From: Brooklawnia cerclae
GTDB taxonomy: Bacteria > Actinomycetota > Actinomycetes > Propionibacteriales > Propionibacteriaceae
Length of the DNA: 64,000 nt
NCBI RefSeq assembly: GCF_011758645.1
Contig: NZ_JAAMOZ010000001.1
Coordinates: forward strand, 1,860,001-1,924,000
Reading direction: 5' to 3'
Position 1 is the stretch's first letter; each line of letters opens with the position of its first letter. Positions 31,819 to 41,796 of this stretch are shown piece by piece. Position numbers and translations under genes: made by a program. The notes beneath the pieces were generated by a model that saw only the letters and a program-made list of their open reading frames with translations, had not been told where the DNA came from and made no database searches.

Positions 31819-31870
31819 TGATCACCGCACATCCCGTTACACCTCACATAGATGAAGGAAGGCAAGACAA

Positions 31871-32803
31871 ATGGCGTATTACGAAGACGCGACCAAACTG
31901 ATCGGCCGCACGCCCCTGGTGAAGATCAACAGGCTCTACGGCGATTCCCAGGCCACCGTGCTCGCCAAGCTCGAGTTCTACAACCCTGCGAACTCGGTCA
32001 AGGACCGCATCGGTGTGGCCATCGTCGACGCGGCCGAAGCCGACGGCTCGCTGAAGCCGGGCGGAACCATCGTCGAGGGGACGTCGGGCAACACCGGCAT
32101 CGCGCTGGCATGGGTCGGCGCCGCTCGTGGCTACAAGGTGATCATCACCTTGCCCGAGAGCTTCTCCAAGGAACGGCGCGCGCTCCTCCGCGCCTTCGGC
32201 GCCGAACTGGTGCTCACCCCGGCCGCCGACGGCGTCCCCGGAGCCAACAAGCGCGCTCAGGAGATCGCTGCCAGCACTCCGGGTGCGATCCTGGCCCGCC
32301 AGTTCGACAACCCGGCCAACGTCGACATCCACCGCAAGACGACGGCCGAGGAGATCTGGGCCGACACCGAGGGCAAGGTCGACATCGTCGTGTCCGGTGT
32401 GGGCACCGGCGGAACGGTCACCGGCATCGGCGAGGTGCTCAAGAAGTACAAGCCCGAGGTCAAGATCTACGCAGTGGAGGCCGCCGAGTCGCCCGTGCTG
32501 TCCGGTGGGCAGAAGGGCGTTCACAAGATCCAGGGCATCAGCCCCGGGTTCGTCCCCTCGATCTTCAACCGCGACGTCATCGACGGGATCCTCCAGGTGG
32601 CCTCGGAGGACGCGCTCGCCTGGGCACGTCGTTCGGCCAAGGAGGAGGGCCTGCTCGTGGGTATCTCGGCCGGTGCCGCTCTGCGCGCCGCTGCCGACCT
32701 CGCCGCCGACCCGGCCAACGCGGGCAAGACGATCGTGGCGATCATCCCCGACTGGGGCGAGCGCTACCTGTCGACGCCGCTGTACGCCGATCTGCTCGAC
32801 TGA
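31871..32803 (+). CDS. cysK: Cysteine synthase A (O-acetylserine sulfhydrylase)
   Basis: This 310-residue protein has full CysK length. The PLP lysine is in NPANSVKDR (about Lys44), the substrate loop TSGNTG is at about 71-76, and [26 protein letters not shown] and [10 protein letters not shown] follow. It makes cysteine from O-acetylserine and sulfide in the cytoplasm. AAGGAAGG precedes the ATG at 31871. It is preceded by a cysteine-rich leader and followed by a T-tract terminator, so it is probably monocistronic and cysteine-regulated. It is convergent with the nif operon; no cysE is next to it. Confidence 0.95.
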   Translation: MAYYEDATKLIGRTPLVKINRLYGDSQATVLAKLEFYNPANSVKDRIGVAIVDAAEADGSLKPGGTIVEGTSGNTGIALAWVGAARGYKVIITLPESFSKERRALLRAFGAELVLTPAADGVPGANKRAQEIAASTPGAILARQFDNPANVDIHRKTTAEEIWADTEGKVDIVVSGVGTGGTVTGIGEVLKKYKPEVKIYAVEAAESPVLSGGQKGVHKIQGISPGFVPSIFNRDVIDGILQVASEDALAWARRSAKEEGLLVGISAGAALRAAADLAADPANAGKTIVAIIPDWGERYLSTPLYADLLD

Positions 32804-32822
32804 GACCGACCCACAATGTGAC

Positions 32823-32877
32823 CGGCCGCCCCGGGCGGCGCCTGCGCTCCAGGCGTCTCCGGGACGGCCGATCTTTT
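32823..32877 (+). terminator. Rho-independent terminator of cysK
   Basis: Outer arms 32823-32834 and 32859-32870 pair over 12 bp with one mismatch and enclose a second stem, CGCCTG/CAGGCG. ATCTTTTT follows at once, giving a typical U-tract in the cysK direction. It also shields cysK from the incoming nif transcript. Confidence 0.85.
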
Positions 32878-32900
32878 TGCCGGACGCGTCACATGTCGCG

Positions 32901-34043
32901 TCACATGTCACAGCGTCCGGCGGTCTGTCGCGACAGCACCTCCGCCACCTCATCGGGGGCGAGGGAGCGTCCACGAGCTTCAGCGGCAGCCCGCACAGCA
33001 GCCGTCGCGGCAGTCACATCGCGAACCGGGGATGTCCCGTCCGGTCCGCCGAGCAGACCCGCCACCGCCGCACGTCCCGCTTGGCGTCCGAACCGCCAGG
33101 AACGCGACGTGCTCACCAGGTCGGGGGCATAGGGCTCATAGGTGTGCGGGTCTGCGAAGAGCCCTGCCAGGTGCAGTCCGGACTCCACGGTGAAGATCTC
33201 CGCGCCGATCACGGGTGCCTGGGCGGGCACAGGACGACCCACCCATTCGGCCAGCGATCGGGACAGCTCGGCCGCCGCGGCGACGTCGTACGGGTCGCCG
33301 CCACGGATCGCCAGCCACGCGGCGACCTGTTCGGTGTGTGCGATCCCGGAGCGTTCGCCCAGTCCGAGCAGGCTGACGTCGGCCCAGTCGGCGCCGGCGG
33401 TCAGAGCTGCCACGGAACCCGCGGTGGCCATCCCGAAATCGTCGTGGATGTGCACGCCGATGTCGCCGGGAAAGTGCCGCCGGGTGGTCTCGACCAGACC
33501 GATGATCGTCGCAGGATCGGCGATGCCGACGGTGTCGGCCAGCCGCACCCGATCCGCACCCGCTTCGGCGGCCGCGTGGACGACGTCGACCAGGTACACC
33601 GGATCGGCCCGGGTCGCGTCCTCCAGCCCGATCGACACGCAACCGATGCCACCGGAGCGAGCCGCCTCCACCAGAACCGGCACCCGGGCGAGGGCCCAGG
33701 CCCGGTCTCGGTGCAGCCTGGCCCGCAGATGCAGGTCGGACACCGGCAACGCGAACGAGACGACATCTGGGCCCAACGCCGCAGCCGCCCGGATGTCGGG
33801 CTCCGTGGCACGGCACCAGACCGCGCGCCGTACGCCGGGGGCTCGCGCGGCCGCGACGGCCAGGAGATCCGGCAGCGCGTCCGCACCCATCGCCGTATCG
33901 GCCACGATGTGCCCGAGCTCGATCTCCGCGACGCCGATCCGGGCCAGCCCGGCGATCAGGTCGCCGCGCTGGCCCGGGGTGAGATACGGGACCGGGGCCT
34001 GGGCTCCCTCCCGCAGCGTGGTGTCGACCAGACGTCCCGGCAT
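32901..34043 (-). CDS. nifV: Homocitrate synthase NifV
   Basis: The 380-residue enzyme of the HMGL/isopropylmalate synthase family has VDTTLREGAQAP at the N-terminus, a TIM barrel with HIHDDFGMATAGS (metal-binding histidines) and LLGLGERSG. It should condense acetyl-CoA and 2-oxoglutarate to homocitrate, the organic ligand of FeMo-cofactor. The ATG at 34043 follows AAGGGTG and lies 4 nt after the nifJ stop; the in-frame upstream extension is a shadow of nifJ. It is the last gene of the nif operon. Isopropylmalate or citramalate synthase would be the alternatives, but context favours NifV. Confidence 0.9.
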   Translation of the reverse strand: MPGRLVDTTLREGAQAPVPYLTPGQRGDLIAGLARIGVAEIELGHIVADTAMGADALPDLLAVAAARAPGVRRAVWCRATEPDIRAAAALGPDVVSFALPVSDLHLRARLHRDRAWALARVPVLVEAARSGGIGCVSIGLEDATRADPVYLVDVVHAAAEAGADRVRLADTVGIADPATIIGLVETTRRHFPGDIGVHIHDDFGMATAGSVAALTAGADWADVSLLGLGERSGIAHTEQVAAWLAIRGGDPYDVAAAAELSRSLAEWVGRPVPAQAPVIGAEIFTVESGLHLAGLFADPHTYEPYAPDLVSTSRSWRFGRQAGRAAVAGLLGGPDGTSPVRDVTAATAAVRAAAEARGRSLAPDEVAEVLSRQTAGRCDM

Positions 34044-34047
34044 GGCA

Positions 34048-37000
34048 TCACCCTTGGGCCAGGCGCTCGTAGGTGGCCCAGCGAGCGTCCACGTCGGCCT
34101 GGGCCTGCGCGAACAGTTCCGCAGCGTGTTCGGCGTTCGACCTGGCCACTGAGGAGAACCTCGTCTCCTTGGCGTAGAACTCCGACACCGGCGTCGTGGG
34201 TGCCTTCGAATCCAGGCGGAAGGACGGTGCGGCGCCGGGCTCCGGCTCCGGATGGAAGCGGAACAACGGCCAGTGCCCCGAGGCGACAGCCGCACGCTGC
34301 CGGGCGGCGGCGTTGACCAGGTCGATGCCGTGCGAGATGCAGGACGCGTAGGCCAGCACCAGCGAGGGGCCCGGGTAGGCCGCGGCTTCGAGCATCGCCC
34401 GGACGGCCTGGGTCTCGTTGGCGTTGAGGGCGATCTGCGCGACGTAGACGTTCCCGTAGGCCTGCGCCATCATGCCGAGATCCTTCTTGCGGGCGGGCTT
34501 GCCGGCCGCCGCGAACTTCGCCGAGGCACCCCGCGGGGTCGCCTTGGATGCCTGGCCACCGGTGTTCGAGTACACCTCGGAGTCCAGCACCAGGACGTTG
34601 ATGTTCTGCCCGGACGCGAACAGATGGTCGAGCCCGCCGTAGCCGATGTCGTAGGCCCAGCCGTCGCCGCCCAGCACCCAGACCGCGGTGGGAACCAGTG
34701 CGTCCGCGACGGCGCGAAGCCTGCGGATCTGCTCGCCCTGCTTGCCCTCCTCGGGCAGGCCGTCGAGAGCCGTCTTCAGGGCGACCACACGTTCACGCTG
34801 CGCCACGATCGCGGCCTCGTCGGTGACCAGCACACCGGCGGTGAGCGCCTCGACGGTCTCGGCGGGCAGATCGATGCTGCCGGCGAGTTCACCCAGCAGG
34901 CCCCGGGCGATGGACTCACGCTGCGCGGTTCCCAGCGCCAGGCCCATGCCGAACTCGGCGTTGTCCTCGAACAACGAGTTGTTCCAGGCCGGACCACGGC
35001 CCTGCGCATCGGTCGTCCACGGCGTCGTCGGGAGGTTGCCGCCGTAGATGGACGAGCATCCCGTCGCGTTCGCCACGATCATCCGGTCGCCGAGCAGCTG
35101 CGACAGCAGCTTGACGTAGGGAGTCTCACCGCATCCACTGCACGCTCCGGAGAACTCGAACAGCGGCTGCAACAGCTGCGAACCCTTCACCGTCTCGGTG
35201 CGGACGGTCGTGCGATCGGTCTCGGGGAGCGACAGGTAGAAGTCGAAGTTGACGCGATCCTGGTCGCGCACGGCTTCGGCGGGCACCATGTCGAGAGCCT
35301 TGTGCTCGGGATCGGTCTTCGACCGGGCCGGGCACACCGTCACGCAGACGCCGCAGCCGGTGCAGTCGTCGGGGGCGACCTGGACGGTGAGCCTGGTGCC
35401 CGCCGGGAAGTCGCGTCCCATCGTCTGCTTCGACACGAATCCGTCGGGAGCGCCCTCCAGCAACCCCGGCTCGTACACCTTCATCCGCAGGGCGGCGTGC
35501 GGGCATGCGAGGGAGCATTTGCCGCAGTCGATGCACAGCTGGGCGTCCCAGTGCGGCAGGTCCGTGGCCAGGGCGCGCTTCTCGAGCTTCGCGGTGCCCG
35601 TCGGGAAGGTGCCACCGGCCGGCATCTCACCGACCGTCACCTGCTCGCCCTGACCGGCCATCAGCTTGCGTACCAGGCCGAGGACGCCGTCCTCCGGCGT
35701 CGCCAAGGTCGAGACCACCGGTGCCGGCTCCTCCGCGACATGGTCGGTCGGGATCGCCAGATGGTGCAGGGACGCCAGGGCATGGTCGATGGCGTCCAGG
35801 TTCGCCTGGACGACCTTCGGGCCGCGCTTGCTGTAGGTGTACTTCGCGAAGTCCTTGGCCAGACTGAGGGCCTCGTCCACGGGGAGCACCTTGGCGACGG
35901 CGAAGAAACAGGCCTGCATGACGGTGTTGATCCGCTTGCCCAGACCGACCTCCGCCGCCACGGACGCCGCGTCCACCGCATATACGTCGAGCTTCTTGTC
36001 GAGGATCTGCTGGCGCACGTCGGCAGGCAGGTGGTCCCAGGTCTCCTCCGCCGGGAAGGGACAGCTGATGAGCACGCGGGCACCCGGCTTGGCGATGTCG
36101 AGCAGGGGCAGCCGTTCCAGCAGGCCGAACTGCTGCACGGACACGAAGTCGGCTTCCTCGATCAGGTAGGGCGACTCGATCGGGTCGGGCCCGAACCTGA
36201 GATGGGACACCGTGGTCGAGCCCGACTTCTTGGAGTCGTAGACGAAGTAGCCCTGTACCCAGGAGTCGCTGTGCTCGCCGATCATCTTCACCGACGACTT
36301 GTTGGCGCCCACCGTGCCGTCACTGCCCAAGCCGTAGAAGACGGCCTGCACAGCGCGGGTCGGCAGCACGAAGCCCGGATCCGTGGTCAGGCTCAGGTTC
36401 GTGACGTCGTCGGTGATGCCCACCGTGAAGCGACGGTGCACCGGCTCGCCGGCGACCAGCTTGGACAACTCGTCGAAGACGGCGGCGGCGTCCCGGGGGA
36501 AGAACTCCTTGGAGCCCAGGCCGTAGCGTCCGCCGATGACCTCGGGCGGATCGGAGACCTTCTCGGCCAGGGCGGTGACGACGTCGAGGTGCAACGGCTC
36601 GGCGGGAGCCCCCGGCTCCTTGGCCCGATCGAGGACGGCGATCGCCTTGGTCGTGGCGGGGAGGGCCGCCACGAAGGCGTCCACCGGGAAGGGGCGGTAG
36701 AGGTGGACGGCCAGGACGCCGACCTTCTCCCCCGCCGCCACCAGGTGGTCGACGGTCTCGTTGAGCGTGCTGACACCCGACCCCATGGCCACCACGACAC
36801 GCTCGGCGTCGGGTGCCCCGTGGTATTCGACGAGCCCGTAGCGGCGTCCCGTCAACTCGGCGAACTGCTCCATGACCGTGGCGACGATCCCCGGGGTCGC
36901 CTCGTAGTAGGGGTTGGCCGCTTCGCGGCCCTGGAAGAAGACGTCGGGGTTCTGGGCGGTGCCGCGCAACACCGGCTTGGTGGGACGCATGCCCTGGTCA

Positions 37001-37662
37001 CGATGGGCGAGCACCGCCTCCTCGCTGATCAGCGCGCGCAGCTGCTCGTCCGACAGGACCTTGATCCGCGTGATCTCGTGACTCGTACGGAAGCCGTCGA
37101 AGAAGTGCAGGAACGGCACGCTGGCCAGCAGGGTCGCCGCATGGGCGATCGCGGCCATGTCGTGGGCCTCCTGCACGGTGTTGGACGCGAGCATCGCCCA
37201 GCCGGTCGACCGGGCCGACATGACATCGGAGTGATCACCGAAGATGCACAGCGCGTGGGTGGCCAGCGATCGCGCCGCGACGTGCAGCACGGCCGGGGTC
37301 AGTTCGCCGGCGATCTTGTACATGTTCGGCAGCATCAGCAGGAGGCCCTGGGAGCTGGTGAAGCTGGTTGCCAGCAGACCGGCCTGGACCGCCCCGTGCA
37401 GGGTGCCCGCAGCGCCGCCCTCGGACTGCATCTCGATGACCCGGGGGATCTCTCCCCAGATGTTGGCCCGCCCCTTGGCGGTCCAGACGTCCACCGCCTC
37501 ACCCATGGGCGAGGCGGGGGTGATCGGGTAGATCGCGCAGACCTCGCTCAGGCGGTGGGCGACGCTCGCCACCGCTTCATTGCCGTCCACGCACGCGAAG
37601 CGTGGCTTGGGGGCGGGTGATGACGTGGATGGTGCGGTGGCGGGACTGGTCAGAGCGGACAT
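34048..37662 (-). CDS. nifJ: Pyruvate:ferredoxin/flavodoxin oxidoreductase
   Basis: The 1204-residue single-chain enzyme oxidises pyruvate to acetyl-CoA and CO2 and passes low-potential electrons to ferredoxin or flavodoxin. It has the N-terminal PFOR domain (YPITPASPMGE), a gamma domain, two 4Fe-4S motifs near 709 (CIDCGKCSLACP) and 764 (CTGCGVCVTVCP), a cluster cysteine pair in CSGCGETPYVK near 839 and a TPP-binding C-terminal domain (GGDGWAYDIGYGGLDH, YSNTGGQ). It lies between nifB and nifV, so it is probably the electron donor system for nitrogenase. A 70-nt gap separates it from nifB. Confidence 0.95.
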   Translation of the reverse strand: MSALTSPATAPSTSSPAPKPRFACVDGNEAVASVAHRLSEVCAIYPITPASPMGEAVDVWTAKGRANIWGEIPRVIEMQSEGGAAGTLHGAVQAGLLATSFTSSQGLLLMLPNMYKIAGELTPAVLHVAARSLATHALCIFGDHSDVMSARSTGWAMLASNTVQEAHDMAAIAHAATLLASVPFLHFFDGFRTSHEITRIKVLSDEQLRALISEEAVLAHRDQGMRPTKPVLRGTAQNPDVFFQGREAANPYYEATPGIVATVMEQFAELTGRRYGLVEYHGAPDAERVVVAMGSGVSTLNETVDHLVAAGEKVGVLAVHLYRPFPVDAFVAALPATTKAIAVLDRAKEPGAPAEPLHLDVVTALAEKVSDPPEVIGGRYGLGSKEFFPRDAAAVFDELSKLVAGEPVHRRFTVGITDDVTNLSLTTDPGFVLPTRAVQAVFYGLGSDGTVGANKSSVKMIGEHSDSWVQGYFVYDSKKSGSTTVSHLRFGPDPIESPYLIEEADFVSVQQFGLLERLPLLDIAKPGARVLISCPFPAEETWDHLPADVRQQILDKKLDVYAVDAASVAAEVGLGKRINTVMQACFFAVAKVLPVDEALSLAKDFAKYTYSKRGPKVVQANLDAIDHALASLHHLAIPTDHVAEEPAPVVSTLATPEDGVLGLVRKLMAGQGEQVTVGEMPAGGTFPTGTAKLEKRALATDLPHWDAQLCIDCGKCSLACPHAALRMKVYEPGLLEGAPDGFVSKQTMGRDFPAGTRLTVQVAPDDCTGCGVCVTVCPARSKTDPEHKALDMVPAEAVRDQDRVNFDFYLSLPETDRTTVRTETVKGSQLLQPLFEFSGACSGCGETPYVKLLSQLLGDRMIVANATGCSSIYGGNLPTTPWTTDAQGRGPAWNNSLFEDNAEFGMGLALGTAQRESIARGLLGELAGSIDLPAETVEALTAGVLVTDEAAIVAQRERVVALKTALDGLPEEGKQGEQIRRLRAVADALVPTAVWVLGGDGWAYDIGYGGLDHLFASGQNINVLVLDSEVYSNTGGQASKATPRGASAKFAAAGKPARKKDLGMMAQAYGNVYVAQIALNANETQAVRAMLEAAAYPGPSLVLAYASCISHGIDLVNAAARQRAAVASGHWPLFRFHPEPEPGAAPSFRLDSKAPTTPVSEFYAKETRFSSVARSNAEHAAELFAQAQADVDARWATYERLAQG

Positions 37663-37732
37663 CTCATTCCTCCTTGTGAGGCGCTGTGGGGGGTCGTATG
37701 GATGGTTGGTCGTCCGAATGGTCGTCCCGGAT

Positions 37733-39016
37733 CTAGCCGCAACCGTTGCCCGGGCCGGAGCAGGAGGTGGCGCAATCCCTCGGCGGGAGGGCTCGCCGGG
37801 GAGTCTGCCCGGCGAACACGTCGGTCACGGCTTCGGTGATGAGGCCGTCGGACTCGTAGACGCTGACACCGGCTCCCTGCAACACCATGCGCGGGCTGCC
37901 GCCCAGCTGATGGCAGATCAGGGCGCGGCAGTCCGACAGCACGCCGGCGAGCATCGCCCAGCGTCCCGCCCCGCCGCCCTCGGGAGGGGTCGAGCGCCGG
38001 CCGACCAGGCGAGGAGTGATACGCCCGTCGATGTTCGCGTTCTCGTAGATCAGGACGTGGTCGGCGCCGCCCAGATGCTGGTTCACCAGGTAACCCTCCT
38101 GGGAACAGACCGCGATGTAGGGCCGTGAGGTGGACGTCATCTTGACCGCCATCAGACGCGCGACCGCGTCCTCGCCGTGCTCGTCCCCCAGCATCCCGAC
38201 GGCATCGGCACGGCAGCGCTGGCAATGGGTCATCTGCGGGATGTAGTCCTGTGCGGACACCCGGGCCTGCGCGATCTCGGCGGCCGTCGGAGCGTCCAGT
38301 TCGCCGAAGGGCGTGCCGTCGACCGGGTAGAGCGGCAGGCAGTTCATCAGGTCGACGCCCAGGTCACCGGCCATGCGCGCCACATCCGCGATGCCCTCCA
38401 ACGTGACCCCCGGCACCAGCACGGTGTTGATCTTCACGACCATGCCGCGCTCCTTGAGCCCGATGATCGACTCCATCTGCCGTTCGATCAGCAACTCCCC
38501 GGCCTTGACGCCGCGATAGACCTGGCGTCCGTCGCGCACCCACCGGTAGATACGCCCGGCCACCTCGGGATCGACGGTCGACATCGTCACGGTGACATGG
38601 CTGATGTTGAGCTCGGCCACCTCGTCGAGGTGGTGGGGCAACTCCAGGCCGTTGCTGGAGACACACAGCAGCAGGTCGGGGTGGCGCTGTGTGACCAGCC
38701 GCAGGGTCCGCAGGGTCTTCTCGGCGTTGGCGAAGGGATCGCCCGGGCCCGCGATGCCCACCACCGCGAGGTTCGGCACGTCCTTGCGCACCAGGTCGAC
38801 GTAGTCGGCGGCCTCCTCGGGGGTGAGCACGGTGCTGGACACCCCGGGACGCGATTCCGACACACAGTCGAACTTGCGGTTGCAGTAGTTGCACTGCACA
38901 TTGCAGCGAGGAGCCACCGGGAGGTGGACACGTGCGGTTCTGTTCCGGGCCGCTTCGTCGAAGCACGGGTGGTCGTTGACGGTGACCCGGGTGGGCGTCA
39001 TCGGAGCTGTCGACAT
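37733..39016 (-). CDS. nifB: NifB, FeMo-cofactor core (NifB-co) synthase
   Basis: The 427-residue protein has a radical-SAM domain with the NifB motif CNVQCNYCNRKFDC (Cys38, 42, 45) and a fused C-terminal NifX-like domain (about 310-420). It ends in a cysteine/glycine-rich tail (CATSCSGPGNGCG). NifB fuses two 4Fe-4S clusters and inserts carbide and sulfur to make the precursor delivered to NifEN. The ATG at 39016 follows GGAGAG and lies 11 nt after the nifN stop; the long upstream in-frame extension is shadow of nifN. The NifX-like fusion may make up for the missing separate nifX. Confidence 0.96.
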   Translation of the reverse strand: MSTAPMTPTRVTVNDHPCFDEAARNRTARVHLPVAPRCNVQCNYCNRKFDCVSESRPGVSSTVLTPEEAADYVDLVRKDVPNLAVVGIAGPGDPFANAEKTLRTLRLVTQRHPDLLLCVSSNGLELPHHLDEVAELNISHVTVTMSTVDPEVAGRIYRWVRDGRQVYRGVKAGELLIERQMESIIGLKERGMVVKINTVLVPGVTLEGIADVARMAGDLGVDLMNCLPLYPVDGTPFGELDAPTAAEIAQARVSAQDYIPQMTHCQRCRADAVGMLGDEHGEDAVARLMAVKMTSTSRPYIAVCSQEGYLVNQHLGGADHVLIYENANIDGRITPRLVGRRSTPPEGGGAGRWAMLAGVLSDCRALICHQLGGSPRMVLQGAGVSVYESDGLITEAVTDVFAGQTPRRALPPRDCATSCSGPGNGCG

Positions 39017-39027
39017 GTTGGCTCTCC

Positions 39028-40434
39028 TCACATGTAGCTGTAGGCCAATGGGGATTCGTTCTGTTGCTTCTCCAGCAGGGCGTTGGCGATCCGGTCGAAC
39101 AGCTCCTGGGTGCCCCGGAATCCCAGGTGACCGACGCGCTGGGCGCCCATCCGGTCGTGGATCGGCATGCCGACCCGCACCAGTGGGACACCCAGATCGC
39201 GAGTGGTGCGATAACCCTTCGAGTTGCCGACCATGAAGTCGATGCCCGCCTGTTCGGCGGCCTTCTGGATCATGGTGAAGTCCGCGTCGTCCATGATCTC
39301 CACGCGTCCCTCCAGCTCCGGGGCGCATGCCGTGATCCGTTCGGCGAGCTTGCCCGAGCGTCCGCCCGAGGCGATGACCACGGGGGTCACGCCGATCTCT
39401 GCCAGGAACGCAGACAACCCGACGACCAGATCCTCGTCCCCGACGACCGCAGCCTTCTTCTCGGCCACATACTTGTGGCCGTCGATGTAGGCGTCCACGA
39501 GGCGTCCGCGCTCGGCAAGAAGCCATTCGGGCATGGGATTGCCGGACAGCTCGGTGAGGAGGTCGCAGAACGCGTCGGTCAGGCGGATGCCGATCGGGAA
39601 GGGCACCTGGTGGTGCGGTACGCCGAAGCGCGCGGCCAGTACCTCACCGGCGATGGTGACGCCGGGGGTGGTCAGGCCGCCGATGGTGACCGAGGCACGA
39701 GCGTGCCCGGTCGCCCGGATCTGGTCGACGGGGGTCCCGCCGGGGGGCAGCTTCTTGTAGCGGGCGACAGTGACGCCGTCCAGCCGTTCGGAATAGTCGG
39801 GCATGATCGTGGTGGGCAGGCCGAACCCGTCCGTGATCTCGCGGAGATGGCGGATGTCCGCGGGAGACACGATGCCCGGCAGCAGGGTGATCGAGTCCGT
39901 CGTCTCCCCCTCGGTGGCGATGGTCGCCACGGTCGAGGCCACGGCGGCCTGGTACCCGTCGGCATGCGTGCCGGCGTAGGAGGGCGTGGGCGCATGGACG
40001 AGGATCGGGGGTTCGACGCTGAACTCCCGAGCCAGGCCCGTGTCAGGATCGACGGCTCGTCTGAGCATCGACCCGACGTCCTCACCGATCGTCTCGGTGA
40101 GGCAGGTGGTGGCGACTCCGATGACCTTCGGCTTGTAGACCGTGGTGACGTTGACGATCCCTTGCCGCAGGTTGGACTCACCTCCGAAGACGGTCGCGTC
40201 CTCCCCCACCGACGAGGACGCGATGTCCATCGGCTCGCGGAAGTGACTGATCAGGTAACGCCGGATGTAAGTGGCGCAACCTTGTGAGCCGTGCAGGAAC
40301 GGAACCGTGCCCTCCACGCCCGAGAAGGCGAGGCTGGCACCGAGCGGCATGCACATGCGGCAGGCGTTGGTGGTGGATTCCGACACCGCCCCGGAACTGG
40401 TCGTTCCTGCGGCGCGCAGGTCGGTCGTGGACAT
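39028..40434 (-). CDS. nifN: NifN, FeMo-cofactor scaffold subunit
   Basis: The 468-residue protein is the NifK-like half of the NifEN scaffold. It has CRMCMPLGASLAFSGVEGTVPFLHGSQGCATYIRRYLISHF at about 25-66, where cysteines hold the scaffold cluster, and TTCLTETIGED near 110. It starts 1 nt after the nifE stop, so NifE and NifN should be made in equal amounts. NifEN receives the NifB product and helps add Mo and homocitrate. Confidence 0.95.
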   Translation of the reverse strand: MSTTDLRAAGTTSSGAVSESTTNACRMCMPLGASLAFSGVEGTVPFLHGSQGCATYIRRYLISHFREPMDIASSSVGEDATVFGGESNLRQGIVNVTTVYKPKVIGVATTCLTETIGEDVGSMLRRAVDPDTGLAREFSVEPPILVHAPTPSYAGTHADGYQAAVASTVATIATEGETTDSITLLPGIVSPADIRHLREITDGFGLPTTIMPDYSERLDGVTVARYKKLPPGGTPVDQIRATGHARASVTIGGLTTPGVTIAGEVLAARFGVPHHQVPFPIGIRLTDAFCDLLTELSGNPMPEWLLAERGRLVDAYIDGHKYVAEKKAAVVGDEDLVVGLSAFLAEIGVTPVVIASGGRSGKLAERITACAPELEGRVEIMDDADFTMIQKAAEQAGIDFMVGNSKGYRTTRDLGVPLVRVGMPIHDRMGAQRVGHLGFRGTQELFDRIANALLEKQQNESPLAYSYM

Positions 40435-40435
40435 C

Positions 40436-41794
40436 TCAGACCTCCACGGGGTTGGCGGACTGGAAGCGAGGAGCGAACTGCCACACCGGGCTGCACACCG
40501 AGGCGTGCACCTCGCGGGCGAAGTTCGCCATCCCCAGGAAGCCCTCCAGGGGCAGCTTGCGCTCGTGGTTGTGGTCGCAGAAGGCCACGCCGAGCTTGTA
40601 GGCCAGCGGACGCTCCTTGACGCCTCCGACGAACAGATCGCACTTCTCCTCGGCCAGGAACGTCGACAGCTCGGAGGGATTGGAGTCGTCCACGATGATC
40701 GTGCCGGGATCGCACAGGTCGCGCAGGTAGCGGTAGTCCTCCGCGTTGCCCGTCTGGCTACCCACCAGCGCCGTCTTCATCCCGAGCAGCCGCAGGGCCT
40801 TGACCAGGGAGATCGCCTTGAACGCGCCTCCGACGTAGATCGCCGCGCGCTTGCCCTCCAGGTCCTTGCGGCAGGCCTCGACGACCGGCAGCACCTGGCT
40901 GATCTCCTCGGCCACCAGGTCGCGCGTCCTGGCCAGCATCTCGGGGTCCTTGAAGTGTTCCGCGATGCCGTAGAGCGCGCCTGCCATGTCATCCAGACCG
41001 AAGTAGGAGACCTTCTGGAAAGGGATTCCATACTTCTTCTGCATGTCCTTGGCCAGCTGGGTCGTGCTGCCCGAGCACTGGACGAGGTTGAGCGCCGCCC
41101 CGTGCGCCCGGCTGATGTCGGCCACACGCCCGTCGCCGGTGAGATTGGCGACCACCTCGACCCCCATGCGCTTCAGGTACTCCTGGATGATCCAGATCTC
41201 GCCGGCCAGGTTGAAGTCGCCCAGCAGATTGACGCTGTGCTTGCCGATCCCCTCGGTGCTCCCCGTGCCGATCAGGCGCAACAAGGCCTCGCAGGCCGCG
41301 TCGTAGCCCTGGCGCTTGGAGCCCTGGAATCCTTCGGACTGCACCGGGATCACGGGGATCCCGGTGCGCTCCGACACCTTGCGGCTGACCGCCTCGACGT
41401 CGTCCCCGATCACACCCACGATGCACGTCACGTAGACGAACGCCGCACTGGGGTGATGGCGCTCGATGAGCTCCATCAGGGAATCCTCGAGGCGGCCCTC
41501 GCCGCCGAAAACCACGTGTCTCTCCCGTAGGTCGGTCGAGAAGCTGAGCCGGTGCAGCTCCGGGCCGGAGGACAATGCCCCCCGGATGTCCCAGGTGTAC
41601 ACGGCGCAGCCGATCGGACCGTGGACCAGGTGCAGGGCGTCCGCTATGGGGTAGAGGACGACCCGCGATCCGCAGAAGGTGCAGGCCCGCTGGCTGACGG
41701 AGCCGGCCACGGACTGCTTGTCACAGACGATGTCGGCCGAGCCGTCGCCCGCACGCGCAACCTGTCCCAGACGGGAGGAGAGCACGGTGGTCAT
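40436..41794 (-). CDS. nifE: NifE, FeMo-cofactor scaffold subunit
   Basis: The 452-residue NifD-like scaffold subunit has Cys38/41 in ACTFCGSRV and Cys63 in HGPIGCAVYTWD. TCIVGVIGDDVEAV supplies a further cluster ligand, and RQGYDAACEAL and the C-terminal half resemble NifE. It carries VQCSGSTTQLAKDM where NifD has its cofactor cysteine segment. It pairs with NifN as an alpha2beta2 scaffold. It starts 2 nt after the nifK stop. Confidence 0.95.
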   Translation of the reverse strand: MTTVLSSRLGQVARAGDGSADIVCDKQSVAGSVSQRACTFCGSRVVLYPIADALHLVHGPIGCAVYTWDIRGALSSGPELHRLSFSTDLRERHVVFGGEGRLEDSLMELIERHHPSAAFVYVTCIVGVIGDDVEAVSRKVSERTGIPVIPVQSEGFQGSKRQGYDAACEALLRLIGTGSTEGIGKHSVNLLGDFNLAGEIWIIQEYLKRMGVEVVANLTGDGRVADISRAHGAALNLVQCSGSTTQLAKDMQKKYGIPFQKVSYFGLDDMAGALYGIAEHFKDPEMLARTRDLVAEEISQVLPVVEACRKDLEGKRAAIYVGGAFKAISLVKALRLLGMKTALVGSQTGNAEDYRYLRDLCDPGTIIVDDSNPSELSTFLAEEKCDLFVGGVKERPLAYKLGVAFCDHNHERKLPLEGFLGMANFAREVHASVCSPVWQFAPRFQSANPVEV

Positions 41795-41796
41795 GG

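Noticed and set aside
31580-31825. 81-codon minus-strand frame in the tetR-cysK gap
   Set aside because: It overlaps the better supported leader peptide and promoter on the opposite strand and shows no family features.
34252-37620. Open frame of 1122 codons on the plus strand opposite nifJ
   Set aside because: It is a high-GC antisense shadow with low-complexity His/Arg/Gly/Leu composition and no domain; nifJ on the other strand is intact.
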